Source: JANWHZ01 sp035758575 (lineage in GTDB: Bacteria > Patescibacteriota > Saccharimonadia > Saccharimonadales > UBA4665). Taken from it: a stretch of 7,081 bases of DNA. Shown piece by piece: positions 1-6,554 of this stretch. The position numbers and the translations under genes are program-made. The notes under the pieces were generated by a model that searched no databases, was not told where the DNA came from, and saw nothing but the letters and a program-made list of their open reading frames with translations. Each line of letters opens with the position of its first letter. Position 1 is the first letter of the stretch. The stretch spans positions 1 through 7,081 of the forward strand of contig DASTXH010000044.1 of NCBI GenBank assembly GCA_035758575.1, in the 5' to 3' direction.

Positions 1-1
1 G

Positions 2-1114
2 GGCCGATACCGTTCGCTCAATATGATCACACTGAATAAAGCGCACGCTTTGCACAATGTGCGCCTGTTACGCGGGCAGCATCCAGGCTTTCATATAATT
101 CCGGTACTCAAGGCCAACGCCTACGGCCATGGCCTGCGTGAAATGGCCCGTATTCTGAACGATGCCGACTGCGATTTGCTGGCGGTAGATGGCTATTTTG
201 AAGCAGGGCGGATACGATTTATTAGCAACCATCGGTTGCTGGTTCTGGGATACATCTTGCCCGAGAATGTATCGCTATTGGACGCGCAGCGCTGTTCGTT
301 CGTGGTGCAGGACTTGGATGTGTTGGCGGCGTTTGGCAGGCTGCATCGTCCGGTAAAAATCCATCTAGAGATAAACACCGGCATGAACCGCATGGGCATC
401 GCCCCAGGCGAACTGGCGGTGTATTTGGCTGCCCTACAGAAGTATCCATGGCTTACGCTGGAAGGCGTGATGACGCACCTGGCCGATGCCGACAACGAAT
501 CAGACGACCGCTATACAACGAAACAGGTGCGGTTGTTTGACGAGTGCGTGAGGCGGGTTATGCACGCTGGCTTCTCGCCAAAGTATGTGCACATTGCCCA
601 AACCGCAGGCAGTGCCAAAGTACAAAGCCAGTATGCCAATGCCATCCGCTTGGGCATTGGGCTGTACGGCATCAACCCTCTTAGCAAGCAGGATGCGGCG
701 CATAGTATATTGGCAGGCCTTAGGCCGGTGCTGTCGCTGACGAGTACCATCGTGAAGATCATCGACTTGCAAAAAGGTGACCAAGTAAGCTATGGCGGCA
801 CGTTCACTGCGCCTAAGGCTATGCGTATCGGTGTGTTGCCATTGGGTTACTATGAAGGCGTGCCCCGGGCGCTTGGCAACAAAGGTTTTGTAATGCACGG
901 TAAGACAAGATTACCAATCGTTGGCCGGGTGTGCATGAACCATACCATGGTTGACCTGGGTGATGCCGCCGTTAGCGTTGGTGATGCTGTGATGGTATTT
1001 GCTGATGACGCCCGGCAGCCTAATAGCATCGCGCACGTCAGCGAAACATCCGGCCTTTTCCCGTACGAGCTGGTAACAAAGCTGTCCAGCAGTATCCGTC
1101 GAGTAGTTGCCTAA
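2..1114 (+). CDS. alr: Alanine racemase (PLP-dependent), 5' end probably outside window
   Basis: Interconverts L- and D-alanine in the cytoplasm, supplying D-Ala for peptidoglycan precursors. It is a fold-type III PLP enzyme, with an N-terminal TIM barrel and a C-terminal beta domain. Numbering from the first ATG at 23, the PLP lysine is K30 in VLKANAYGHG, the barrel histidine is H152 (MTHLAD), R209 (RLGIGLYG) should contact the pyridine nitrogen, and the second catalytic base is Y257 in QVSYGGTF. These are followed by GYYEG (Y276) and the GRVCMNHTMVDLGD signature of the C-terminal domain. The 363 residues fit the family. The ATG at 23 has no Shine-Dalgarno sequence. The frame is open back to position 2 and reads GRYRSLN, which looks like the usual first strand of the family, so the real start is probably upstream. 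Oddity: E116 occupies the position of the carbamylated lysine in the Geobacillus enzyme. Family assignment is very secure; the exact start is not. Confidence 0.95.
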   Translation, partial: GRYRSLNMITLNKAHALHNVRLLRGQHPGFHIIPVLKANAYGHGLREMARILNDADCDLLAVDGYFEAGRIRFISNHRLLVLGYILPENVSLLDAQRCSFVVQDLDVLAAFGRLHRPVKIHLEINTGMNRMGIAPGELAVYLAALQKYPWLTLEGVMTHLADADNESDDRYTTKQVRLFDECVRRVMHAGFSPKYVHIAQTAGSAKVQSQYANAIRLGIGLYGINPLSKQDAAHSILAGLRPVLSLTSTIVKIIDLQKGDQVSYGGTFTAPKAMRIGVLPLGYYEGVPRALGNKGFVMHGKTRLPIVGRVCMNHTMVDLGDAAVSVGDAVMVFADDARQPNSIAHVSETSGLFPYELVTKLSSSIRRVVA

Positions 1115-1167
1115 ATAGTCGCTTGCGGAAACGCCGCGTACACTGTATCCTATGTGCAACAACGTTA

Positions 1168-1225
1168 AAAGAGCGGGTTTCTGCCGCAGCGCATTACAAT
1201 GAGCTGGCGGCAAAGCCCGTTTTTT
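1168..1225 (+). terminator. Intrinsic terminator downstream of alr
   Basis: A long hairpin pairs the arm at 1173-1190 with the arm at 1203-1220 around a 12-base loop. It has single-base bulges at C1181 and G1207, and G-T wobbles at 1178/1215 and 1173/1220. Six T's (1220-1225) follow directly. The A-rich bases at 1168-1172 can pair with part of the T tract, so the element may also work weakly on the other strand. It lies about 55 bases after the alr stop, where an operon-ending terminator would be expected. The pairing was traced by hand; no folding energy was computed. Confidence 0.85.
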
Positions 1226-1258
1226 AGTTGACACGAGGCTCGCTCCACACGGGCTTTG
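1211..1258 (+). repeat. Perfect 10-bp inverted repeat overlapping the alr terminator
   Basis: CAAAGCCCGT at 1211-1220 is the exact reverse complement of ACGGGCTTTG at 1249-1258. The left copy is also the 3' arm of the alr terminator, so the terminator hairpin and this second hairpin cannot form together. The right copy ends 24 bases before the ATG at 1283. The repeat is certain from the sequence; a regulatory role is only inferred. Confidence 0.6.
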
Positions 1259-1282
1259 TATTTGTAACCCTAAGAAAAGACC

Positions 1283-2104
1283 ATGAGCTACGAACAATAT
1301 CCAACACCGTCCATGCAGGGTTCAACAGAACTACCGTATAGTGTATGGGAGCAGCTTTTAGGTCCAGGCGTTAATCTAGATGGCCGGGCCAGCTCGGTTG
1401 GTTCTACTGGGCAACTTATGCAACCGTATGAGCGTATTACTGGGCCGCCTATGGTCGATGTGCGCGGCGTACTGGCGGCTCAGCAGCATACAGCGCCGCT
1501 GCGTGCGACTATTGTCCAGGACGGTCGGTATCGTACGGGCTTTGGCGAGGAAGCACGGTGGGAGTATGCGCCACCCAAGACCGACGCCCTCGTGGCATGG
1601 AATGTGCAACCGCACGGGTATCGCCCAAGTGATATTGCATATGGGCTAGATACATCAGAAGGTGCCGTATGTGTTGCGGACTTTTCGGCTGACGTACCGG
1701 ACCAGGAGATACATTTTTCTCCCGTTAAGCCAGGAACGATAAAAAGCGAGGCTGCGGTCTTGAGGCGCGCTCACGAGGTGGCGCTTGAAGGGCTGTTGGC
1801 TGCTTCGCGCAAGTATCGTGCCGCCCTTGATGCGCACGATAGGGCGGCCATGGAGGAGGCCCGTGATGATAGGGATTATCATGCGGCATGCGCGCAGAAG
1901 CTGGCCAGAGGCTGGCAGATGCTTGAGGCGACCCCTATGCATGTTACAGACAGGCGTAGGTCGGCCGGTTATTTGAGCGAGGAGGGGGCACGCTATCTGG
2001 ATCGTCCTGAGCAATATAGGCTTCCTGACGATGAAGACGGCGACATTTCACCGGCGGCAAAGCGCAATTTCAAGAGGCTGGGATCCATGCTTTTGCGCGT
2101 TTAG
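1283..2104 (+). CDS. Hypothetical protein, 273 residues, soluble, helical charged centre
   Basis: I do not recognise this protein. It has no signal peptide or membrane segment, so it is probably cytoplasmic. The first 150 residues are rich in Gly, Pro and Tyr with no repeat or known motif. Residues about 153-216 are a strongly charged, Ala/Arg/Glu-rich stretch that should form long helices, possibly a coiled coil or helical hairpin. The tail (about 217-273) is Arg-rich and acidic by turns and ends in a basic helix (KRNFKRLGSMLLRV). The start is the first ATG after the alr terminator; the only upstream purine run is AAGAAAAGA at 1272-1280, a weak ribosome site. M11 (1313) is an alternative start. 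The gene stands alone between a terminator and the leuS promoter, so its neighbours say little about its job. The long uninterrupted frame with codon use like its neighbours makes it very likely real. Confidence 0.8.
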   Translation: MSYEQYPTPSMQGSTELPYSVWEQLLGPGVNLDGRASSVGSTGQLMQPYERITGPPMVDVRGVLAAQQHTAPLRATIVQDGRYRTGFGEEARWEYAPPKTDALVAWNVQPHGYRPSDIAYGLDTSEGAVCVADFSADVPDQEIHFSPVKPGTIKSEAAVLRRAHEVALEGLLAASRKYRAALDAHDRAAMEEARDDRDYHAACAQKLARGWQMLEATPMHVTDRRRSAGYLSEEGARYLDRPEQYRLPDDEDGDISPAAKRNFKRLGSMLLRV

Positions 2105-2166
2105 CCTATAGGTTGTGATAGTATATACAGATGACACGCGCAGCTACTCCTCCGTATCTCTTTCTC

Positions 2167-2201
2167 GCCCGCTAGGGCATTTACTTCTTTTTCGCTATAA
2201 T
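2167..2201 (+). promoter_or_regulatory. Probable leuS promoter (consensus -10)
   Basis: A perfect TATAAT lies at 2196-2201, about 30 bases before the leuS ATG. The matching -35 position (2173-2178, TAGGGC at 17-base spacing) is poor. A small hairpin (GCCC-GCTA-GGGC, 2167-2178) overlaps the -35 position and is followed by a T-rich stretch, so it might be a weak terminator for the upstream gene instead. The -10 box is clear; the promoter as a whole is inferred. Confidence 0.5.
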
Positions 2202-2215
2202 TTTCTCTAAACGAC

Positions 2216-2221
2216 AAGGAG
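2216..2221 (+). promoter_or_regulatory. Ribosome binding site of leuS
   Basis: AAGGAG lies 9 bases before the ATG at 2231. It is the best-placed Shine-Dalgarno sequence in the window and fixes the leuS start. Confidence 0.8.
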
Positions 2222-2230
2222 TTTTTCTCT

Positions 2231-4804
2231 ATGCAGCGCTACAACCCCAAAGAAATCGAGCCCAAGTGGCAGAAAGACTGGCTGGATAACAAGTCCTATG
2301 AAGTGCACGACGACGCCCCGGGTCAGAAATTTTATCACCTGGTGGAGTTCCCCTATCCTAGTGGCGCCGGTCTGCACGTCGGCCACTGTCGGCCATATAT
2401 TACATTCGACGTGATGGCGCGCTGGCGCCGCATGAATGGCGAAAACGTATTGTACCCAATGGGTTGGGACGCCTTTGGTTTGCCTGCCGAGCAGTACGCC
2501 ATAAAAACCGGCGTGCACCCAGCCGTAACCACTAAGACGAATATCGACAACTTCCGCAGACAGGCACAGTCGCTGGGCCTCAGCTTCGACTGGTCGCGCG
2601 AGGTCAGCACGGCCGACCCCAAGTATTATAAATGGACGCAGTGGATCTTTTTGCAGCTGTTCAAGCACGGTCTAGCCTATCAGGCGGAGTCGCAAATATG
2701 GTGGTGTGAGGGCCTAAAGAGCGTGCTGGCCGACGAAGAAGTAATAAACGGCCGCAGTGAGCGCGGCGATTTCCCGTGTGAACGCCGCTCGCTGCGCCAG
2801 TGGATGCTGGCCATCACTAAATACGCCGACCGGTTGTATGATGACCTGGATGATGTAGACTACATCGAGCCGGTGAAAATTCAGCAACGTAACTGGATCG
2901 GCCGCAGTAAGGGTGCCGAAGTAGACTTTGCGCTGCAGGGTACCGATAAAACTATCCGTATATTTACCACGCGCCCTGACACCATGTTTGGCGCTACCTT
3001 TATGGTGCTGGCGCCTGAACATCCGTTCGTGAAAGATATCACCACTCCTGGCCAGGCGGCAGCTGTAGCGGCATACGTCAAACAGACTGCCAGCAAGAGC
3101 GACCTAGAGCGCCAGGAAAACGCCGATAAGGAAAAGACTGGCGTATTCACCGGCGCCATGGCCATAAACCCCGCTACCGGCAAAGCCATTCCGGTATGGA
3201 TTTCCGATTATGTGTTGATGGGTTACGGTACCGGCGCCATTATGGCCGTGCCGGCACATGACGAGCGCGATAACGATTTTGCCAAGAAGTTCGATTTGCC
3301 TGTCGTGACTGTAGTTGAGCCGGACGGGGCAAAGGATGCCGAGCCGGTGCTGCACGTGGGCGAAGGCACCATGATAAACTCCGGGGAGTATAACGGCATG
3401 CGCTCCAGCGACGTACGCGAAAAAATCGTGGCCGACCTGTCTGCTAAGGGTGTGGCTACCGAGCATACCAACTACCGCTTGCGCGACTGGGTCTTCAGCC
3501 GTCAGCGCTACTGGGGCGAGCCGTTCCCCATTGTATGGGTCAAGCAAGATGAAGCAGAGGCCACCAATGGCGCTGCCGAGTGGATGCCCGAAACGCCCGT
3601 TACCAAGCAGATAGATGGCATAACATACCAGGCTATGCCGGTACCGCCGTCGTTCTTGCCCGTAGAGCTACCGGAAGTTGAGGACTTCCAACCAAAAGGT
3701 CTGGGCCAGGGGCCGCTCGCTGAAGCCACCGAATGGGTACATGTATGGTACGATCTCGCTACCGGTGCTACTAAGCCATTCGACGGCAACAAACCGGGCG
3801 ACACGTGGGTAGAGGGTAGCCGCGAAACCGACACCATGCCCAACTGGGCAGGTTCCAGCTGGTATTTCCTGCGCTATCTTGACCCGGCCAACGACACAAT
3901 GCTGGTCGGCAAAGATGCCGTAAATAAGTGGATGCCAGTAGACTGGTACAACGGCGGCATGGAGCACACCACGCTACACCTGCTGTACAGCCGCTTCTGG
4001 CACAAGTTTCTCTTTGACATTGGCGTAGTCAATACACCTGAGCCGTACCAAAAGCGTACCAGCCACGGCCTGGTGCTGGCCGAAGACGGCCGTAAAATGA
4101 GTAAAAGCTGGGGTAATGTGGTTGACCCACTGGAAGTGGTGGGCAATTACGGTGCCGACACGCTGCGCCTATACATCTGTTTCATGGGCCCGTTCGAGCA
4201 AACTGTTGCGTGGAGCGTCAACGGCGTGGCTGGTTGCCGGCGCTTCATTGACCGACTATGGGTGCAGGCGCAGGAGTTTTTGGCTATACAGAGCGGCCAA
4301 AATACCGCCGATGCCGCACCGCTGCGGCGGGCATTGGCTGCCGCCAACAAACGTATCACCAATGACGTGCCGCGTATGGGCTTCAACACAGCCGTAGCCG
4401 CACTGATGGAAGCCGTAAATGAACTCTACAAGTTGAAACACGACATCCCATTCGCTACTGCCTACGACGCCTGGAGGCAAGCCCTGGTCGACCTGACATC
4501 ACTGCTTGCACCATTTGCGCCGCACGTCGGCGAAGAATTATGGCGCCAGTTGAGCCAAGAGGGTTCAGTGCTGCAGGCGGCGTGGCCAACCTATGATGAG
4601 GCCGACCTCGCCAGCGATACCATGACCATCGTGGTACAAGTAAACGGCAAACTGCGCGCCGAGTTTACGGTAGGGCGTAGTGCTACCGAGGCCGAGATTG
4701 TGGCGCAAGCAACCGCCAACGACCGTGTGCGTCCGTACGTGGAGGGGCGAACCATTAAAAAGACCATCTACGTACCTGGCAAGCTCGTCAATTTTGTAAT
4801 ATAA
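2231..4804 (+). CDS. leuS: Leucyl-tRNA synthetase, bacterial type
   Basis: Class I synthetase that activates leucine with ATP and charges tRNA-Leu, editing mischarged tRNA. The HIGH motif is HVGH at 49-52 and the KMSKS loop is at 622-626 (GRKMSKSWGN). The CP1 editing domain shows the threonine-rich TTRPDT at 246-251, and H343-D347 (HDERD) contains the conserved editing aspartate, D347, equivalent to E. coli D345. The catalytic core includes QRNWIGRS and RETDTM followed by SSWYFLRY. The C-terminal part has VNGKLRAEF and ends in the typical KTIYVPGKLVNFVI, so the 857-residue protein is complete; this is near the family's usual length. The ZN1 region keeps only C159: S176 and G179 replace the E. 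coli cysteines. That resembles Bacillus-type LeuRS (SERG motif), so I read it as a lineage type, not decay. The start is set by AAGGAG nine bases upstream. The next gene follows after 8 bases and is probably cotranscribed. Confidence 0.98.
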   Translation: MQRYNPKEIEPKWQKDWLDNKSYEVHDDAPGQKFYHLVEFPYPSGAGLHVGHCRPYITFDVMARWRRMNGENVLYPMGWDAFGLPAEQYAIKTGVHPAVTTKTNIDNFRRQAQSLGLSFDWSREVSTADPKYYKWTQWIFLQLFKHGLAYQAESQIWWCEGLKSVLADEEVINGRSERGDFPCERRSLRQWMLAITKYADRLYDDLDDVDYIEPVKIQQRNWIGRSKGAEVDFALQGTDKTIRIFTTRPDTMFGATFMVLAPEHPFVKDITTPGQAAAVAAYVKQTASKSDLERQENADKEKTGVFTGAMAINPATGKAIPVWISDYVLMGYGTGAIMAVPAHDERDNDFAKKFDLPVVTVVEPDGAKDAEPVLHVGEGTMINSGEYNGMRSSDVREKIVADLSAKGVATEHTNYRLRDWVFSRQRYWGEPFPIVWVKQDEAEATNGAAEWMPETPVTKQIDGITYQAMPVPPSFLPVELPEVEDFQPKGLGQGPLAEATEWVHVWYDLATGATKPFDGNKPGDTWVEGSRETDTMPNWAGSSWYFLRYLDPANDTMLVGKDAVNKWMPVDWYNGGMEHTTLHLLYSRFWHKFLFDIGVVNTPEPYQKRTSHGLVLAEDGRKMSKSWGNVVDPLEVVGNYGADTLRLYICFMGPFEQTVAWSVNGVAGCRRFIDRLWVQAQEFLAIQSGQNTADAAPLRRALAAANKRITNDVPRMGFNTAVAALMEAVNELYKLKHDIPFATAYDAWRQALVDLTSLLAPFAPHVGEELWRQLSQEGSVLQAAWPTYDEADLASDTMTIVVQVNGKLRAEFTVGRSATEAEIVAQATANDRVRPYVEGRTIKKTIYVPGKLVNFVI

Positions 4805-4812
4805 GTGTATAT

Positions 4813-5748
4813 ATGGGTAGCCGCCATCCACTAGAAGGTGCTCCGGGTGGGCATGAGTATATATATCCGCAGGGGATAGGTACGGAATTTGAGGCTGCCG
4901 CTGCCGTCAACGCGGATCTACAGTTAGTTTCGGCTCGCACCAATCATCAGATGGCGCTGCTTAGGACTATTGAGCTCGCGGACCTGTCTGCGTTGCGAGC
5001 GCGCGTGCAGCCGGACGGGTATGTGTTTGGTGCTGGCGCCGGAGCTATTTTTGCCATGGCAGCGTTGTTTCCGGCAGATAAGCCGCCGCGTGCGATATTG
5101 GGCTGCGATACCGCCGCCCCTGTAGTAATTACCGGCAGGGTTGCAGCGCATGCTATGCGGTTTGCAGACCGCTATGAGGAGTTTGAGGCTGGCATGGAGG
5201 ACCCGCAGGCTTTCCAGGCGATTGCACGTCTGGTCATTGCCTCAGAGCAGCACGATCTCACGCGCTCTATCTTCGAGCAGGTATCACTTGATGACCTGGC
5301 ACAAGATGCCACTCGGCTGCAGAAACCGCCGCTTGCCCCTATGCCTGCAGCTCTGGCGGCTGCCCTGCCGCTATCTGTTCCGGCGGTAATCCGCGACAGT
5401 TGGCACGTGCTGAAGCCAATGGCGGACGCGCATAATATCGGTTTTGTGCTCGGTAGTATGTACGACCCAGCCGTTCAAAACGCTCTTCGCAATGTGCCTA
5501 GTTTCGACAGCCTTAATAACATCGGCTACGAGTCAAATCTGCCAGATTATGCGTCGCATTATATGTTTGCTGCGCTTGTCGGCCGCCCCGGCATGTCGCT
5601 GCAGCAAGTCCAGTGGCTTGCTTTTCGATTGCGCATGCAAAGTCTGAACACCCCAAATAATACGTTTGCGCTTGCTTCGTTGCAAAACGACATGAAGCTG
5701 GGCGTAGTGCAGGGCTTGCCGGAGCAGCTTCCGCAATTTTTGGAATAG
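4813..5748 (+). CDS. Hypothetical protein, 311 residues, possible Rossmann/methyltransferase-like fold
   Basis: I do not recognise a named family. No signal peptide or membrane segment is clear. Residues 68-80 hold a glycine-rich turn after a strand (GYVFGAGAGAIF) followed by a helix, and about 20 residues on comes AILGCD, a strand ending in D99. This strand, glycine loop, helix, strand, Asp order is what class I SAM-dependent methyltransferases and other Rossmann proteins show in their first half. NIGYESNLPDYA (236-247) could be the later strand with a polar tip. The central part (112-205) is mostly helical with a Pro/Ala-rich linker near 172-190. The fold idea is a weak inference from pattern, and no catalytic motif confirms it. 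The ATG lies 8 bases after the leuS stop with no Shine-Dalgarno sequence, so translation may depend on ribosomes finishing leuS. Codon use resembles its neighbours. The gene is very likely real; its function is unknown. Confidence 0.8.
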   Translation: MGSRHPLEGAPGGHEYIYPQGIGTEFEAAAAVNADLQLVSARTNHQMALLRTIELADLSALRARVQPDGYVFGAGAGAIFAMAALFPADKPPRAILGCDTAAPVVITGRVAAHAMRFADRYEEFEAGMEDPQAFQAIARLVIASEQHDLTRSIFEQVSLDDLAQDATRLQKPPLAPMPAALAAALPLSVPAVIRDSWHVLKPMADAHNIGFVLGSMYDPAVQNALRNVPSFDSLNNIGYESNLPDYASHYMFAALVGRPGMSLQQVQWLAFRLRMQSLNTPNNTFALASLQNDMKLGVVQGLPEQLPQFLE

Positions 5749-5756
5749 CTAGGTCG

Positions 5757-5785
5757 TTGAGTTTTACGGCGTAATACGCTATACT
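5757..5785 (+). promoter_or_regulatory. Sigma70-type promoter for rpmF-nusB-Nudix
   Basis: TTGAGT (5757-5762) and TATACT (5780-5785) are separated by exactly 17 bases, each one or two bases from consensus, with expected initiation near 5791-5793. It sits just after the stop of the 311-residue gene, about 50 bases before rpmF. The spacer contains an 11-base near-palindrome (GCGTA-A-TACGC, 5769-5779) that abuts the -10 box and could be an operator. This is the strongest promoter visible in the window. Confidence 0.75.
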
Positions 5786-5814
5786 AAGGCGCAAGTATCA
5801 GATAAGATTACATC

Positions 5815-5820
5815 AAGGAG
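5815..5820 (+). promoter_or_regulatory. Ribosome binding site of rpmF, long spacing
   Basis: AAGGAG is followed by 15 bases before the ATG at 5836, longer than the usual 5-10. No alternative in-frame start lies between, because TGA occurs in that frame at 5824. A weaker GAAAG at 5825-5829 is closer and may contribute. Confidence 0.55.
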
Positions 5821-5835
5821 CATTGAAAGTACTCT

Positions 5836-5982
5836 ATGGGTAAGCCCAAAAAACGAACCAGCCCGCGCAAAACCGGCACACGCCGCAGCCACCTTGTGGT
5901 TGAATTGGCCCGCGCCGTAAACGCCAAATCACCGGTCAAGGCATACACGACCGCCAAAGAATCAACAAAAAAAGCCGCGTAA
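5836..5982 (+). CDS. rpmF: Large-subunit ribosomal protein bL32, short form without zinc ribbon
   Basis: A 48-residue, very basic protein. The N-terminal half (MGKPKKRTSPRKTGTRRSHL) matches the bL32 signature, in which PKKRTS and RRSH lie on 23S rRNA near the peptidyl-transferase region of the 50S subunit. The second half (VVELARAVNAKSPVKAY and a Lys/Ala tail) does not look like standard bL32. There is no cysteine at all, so the usual CxxC...CxxC zinc ribbon is missing, and the C-terminal GYYxGR segment is also absent. Typical bL32 is about 55-60 residues. The other two frames downstream do not encode a zinc ribbon, so a simple frameshift is not the explanation. It has its own strong promoter and is followed after 74 bases by nusB; I recall bL32 lying near RNA-processing genes in many bacteria. 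The family call rests on the N-terminus and the setting. The ATG at 5836 is the only plausible start. Confidence 0.82.
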   Translation: MGKPKKRTSPRKTGTRRSHLVVELARAVNAKSPVKAYTTAKESTKKAA

Positions 5983-6056
5983 CCAGCTATTGCCAACTCT
6001 GGCTGTAGTCAAAATAGCCATATGCGGATAAACGAAAGCAGTAGTATCGTAATCGT

Positions 6057-6554
6057 ATGGCATCAAACCGACATCTAGGCCGCATTATCGCCTTGCAAAC
6101 CCTGTACGAACAGGACTTCCGCCGCGATGCCGGCGACACCAACATCAATGAAGACGAAATTCTTGTCCGCAACATCCAACGCTACCATGCCATGGTGGAT
6201 GACAAGGCGTTTATCCAGCGGTTGGTGCACGGGGTAAGTACATCCGAAGACGAGCTTGATGCGCTGTTGCAGCCGATTGCGCCGGAGTGGCCCATCCAGC
6301 AAATCGCCCGGATAGACCGCACGGTGTTGCATCTTGGCTTGTATGAGTTGAAGTACGAAACGGATGTACCACCGAAAGTGGTCATCAACGAAGCCGTAGA
6401 GCTTGCCAAAGCCTTCGGTAACGAGAACTCATCCAAGTTCGTGAACGGTGTGCTTGGGACGTTTTATCGTCAGCTGCACCCGCAGCCGGTCGAAGAAACC
6501 GCAACAGCGGCCGCTGTTGACGGTCAACCTGTAAGTGAAGAAGCGGGCAAGTGA
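6057..6554 (+). CDS. nusB: Transcription antitermination factor NusB
   Basis: All-helical RNA-binding protein that works with NusE (S10) on boxA RNA to antiterminate and help process rRNA transcripts. The N-terminal helix (RHLGRIIALQTLYEQDF, from residue 5) is the usual arginine-rich start with the ALQxLY motif. The conserved C-terminal block runs through IDRTVLHLGLYEL (86-98), PPKVVINEAVELAK (105-118) and SSKFVNGVLGTF (125-136). The domain ends near residue 142, and a 20-residue acidic, Ala-rich tail follows that is not part of the fold. The 165-residue length is slightly above the family's typical 130-150 because of this tail. No good Shine-Dalgarno sequence precedes the ATG. The 74-base gap after rpmF contains no convincing terminator, so it probably belongs to the rpmF transcript. 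Its stop overlaps the start of the Nudix gene by four bases (GTGA). Confidence 0.95.
   Translation: MASNRHLGRIIALQTLYEQDFRRDAGDTNINEDEILVRNIQRYHAMVDDKAFIQRLVHGVSTSEDELDALLQPIAPEWPIQQIARIDRTVLHLGLYELKYETDVPPKVVINEAVELAKAFGNENSSKFVNGVLGTFYRQLHPQPVEETATAAAVDGQPVSEEAGK

Noticed and set aside
1228..1262. Perfect TTGACA (1228-1233) as a promoter for the 273-residue gene
   Set aside because: No acceptable -10 box lies at 16-18 bases; the nearest candidate (TTTGTA) is 21 bases away.
2105..2112. CCTATAGG palindrome just after the stop of the 273-residue gene
   Set aside because: An eight-base palindrome is short enough to be chance and has no supporting context.
2167..2190. Small GCCC-GCTA-GGGC hairpin followed by a T-rich stretch, as a terminator for the 273-residue gene
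   Set aside because: The stem is only four base pairs and the T's are interrupted; it overlaps the leuS promoter region, so I do not list it as a terminator.
2705..2779. Loss of zinc ligands in the ZN1 region of LeuRS (only C159 and C183 present; S176 and G179 in place of cysteines)
   Set aside because: The segment closely resembles Bacillus-type LeuRS (SERG motif, RQWML), which also lacks the cysteines, so this is a known lineage type and not a novelty.
3104..3547. 147-residue open frame on the minus strand inside leuS, and other long antisense frames
   Set aside because: They lie opposite a highly conserved gene, have no ribosome site or recognisable motif, and are expected shadows in GC-balanced coding DNA.
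5983..6056. Possible terminator or promoter between rpmF and nusB (GCCA-ACTC-TGGC hairpin; TTGCCA as a -35 box)
   Set aside because: The hairpin is four base pairs without a T tract, and no -10 box fits the TTGCCA; the gap is more likely transcribed through.
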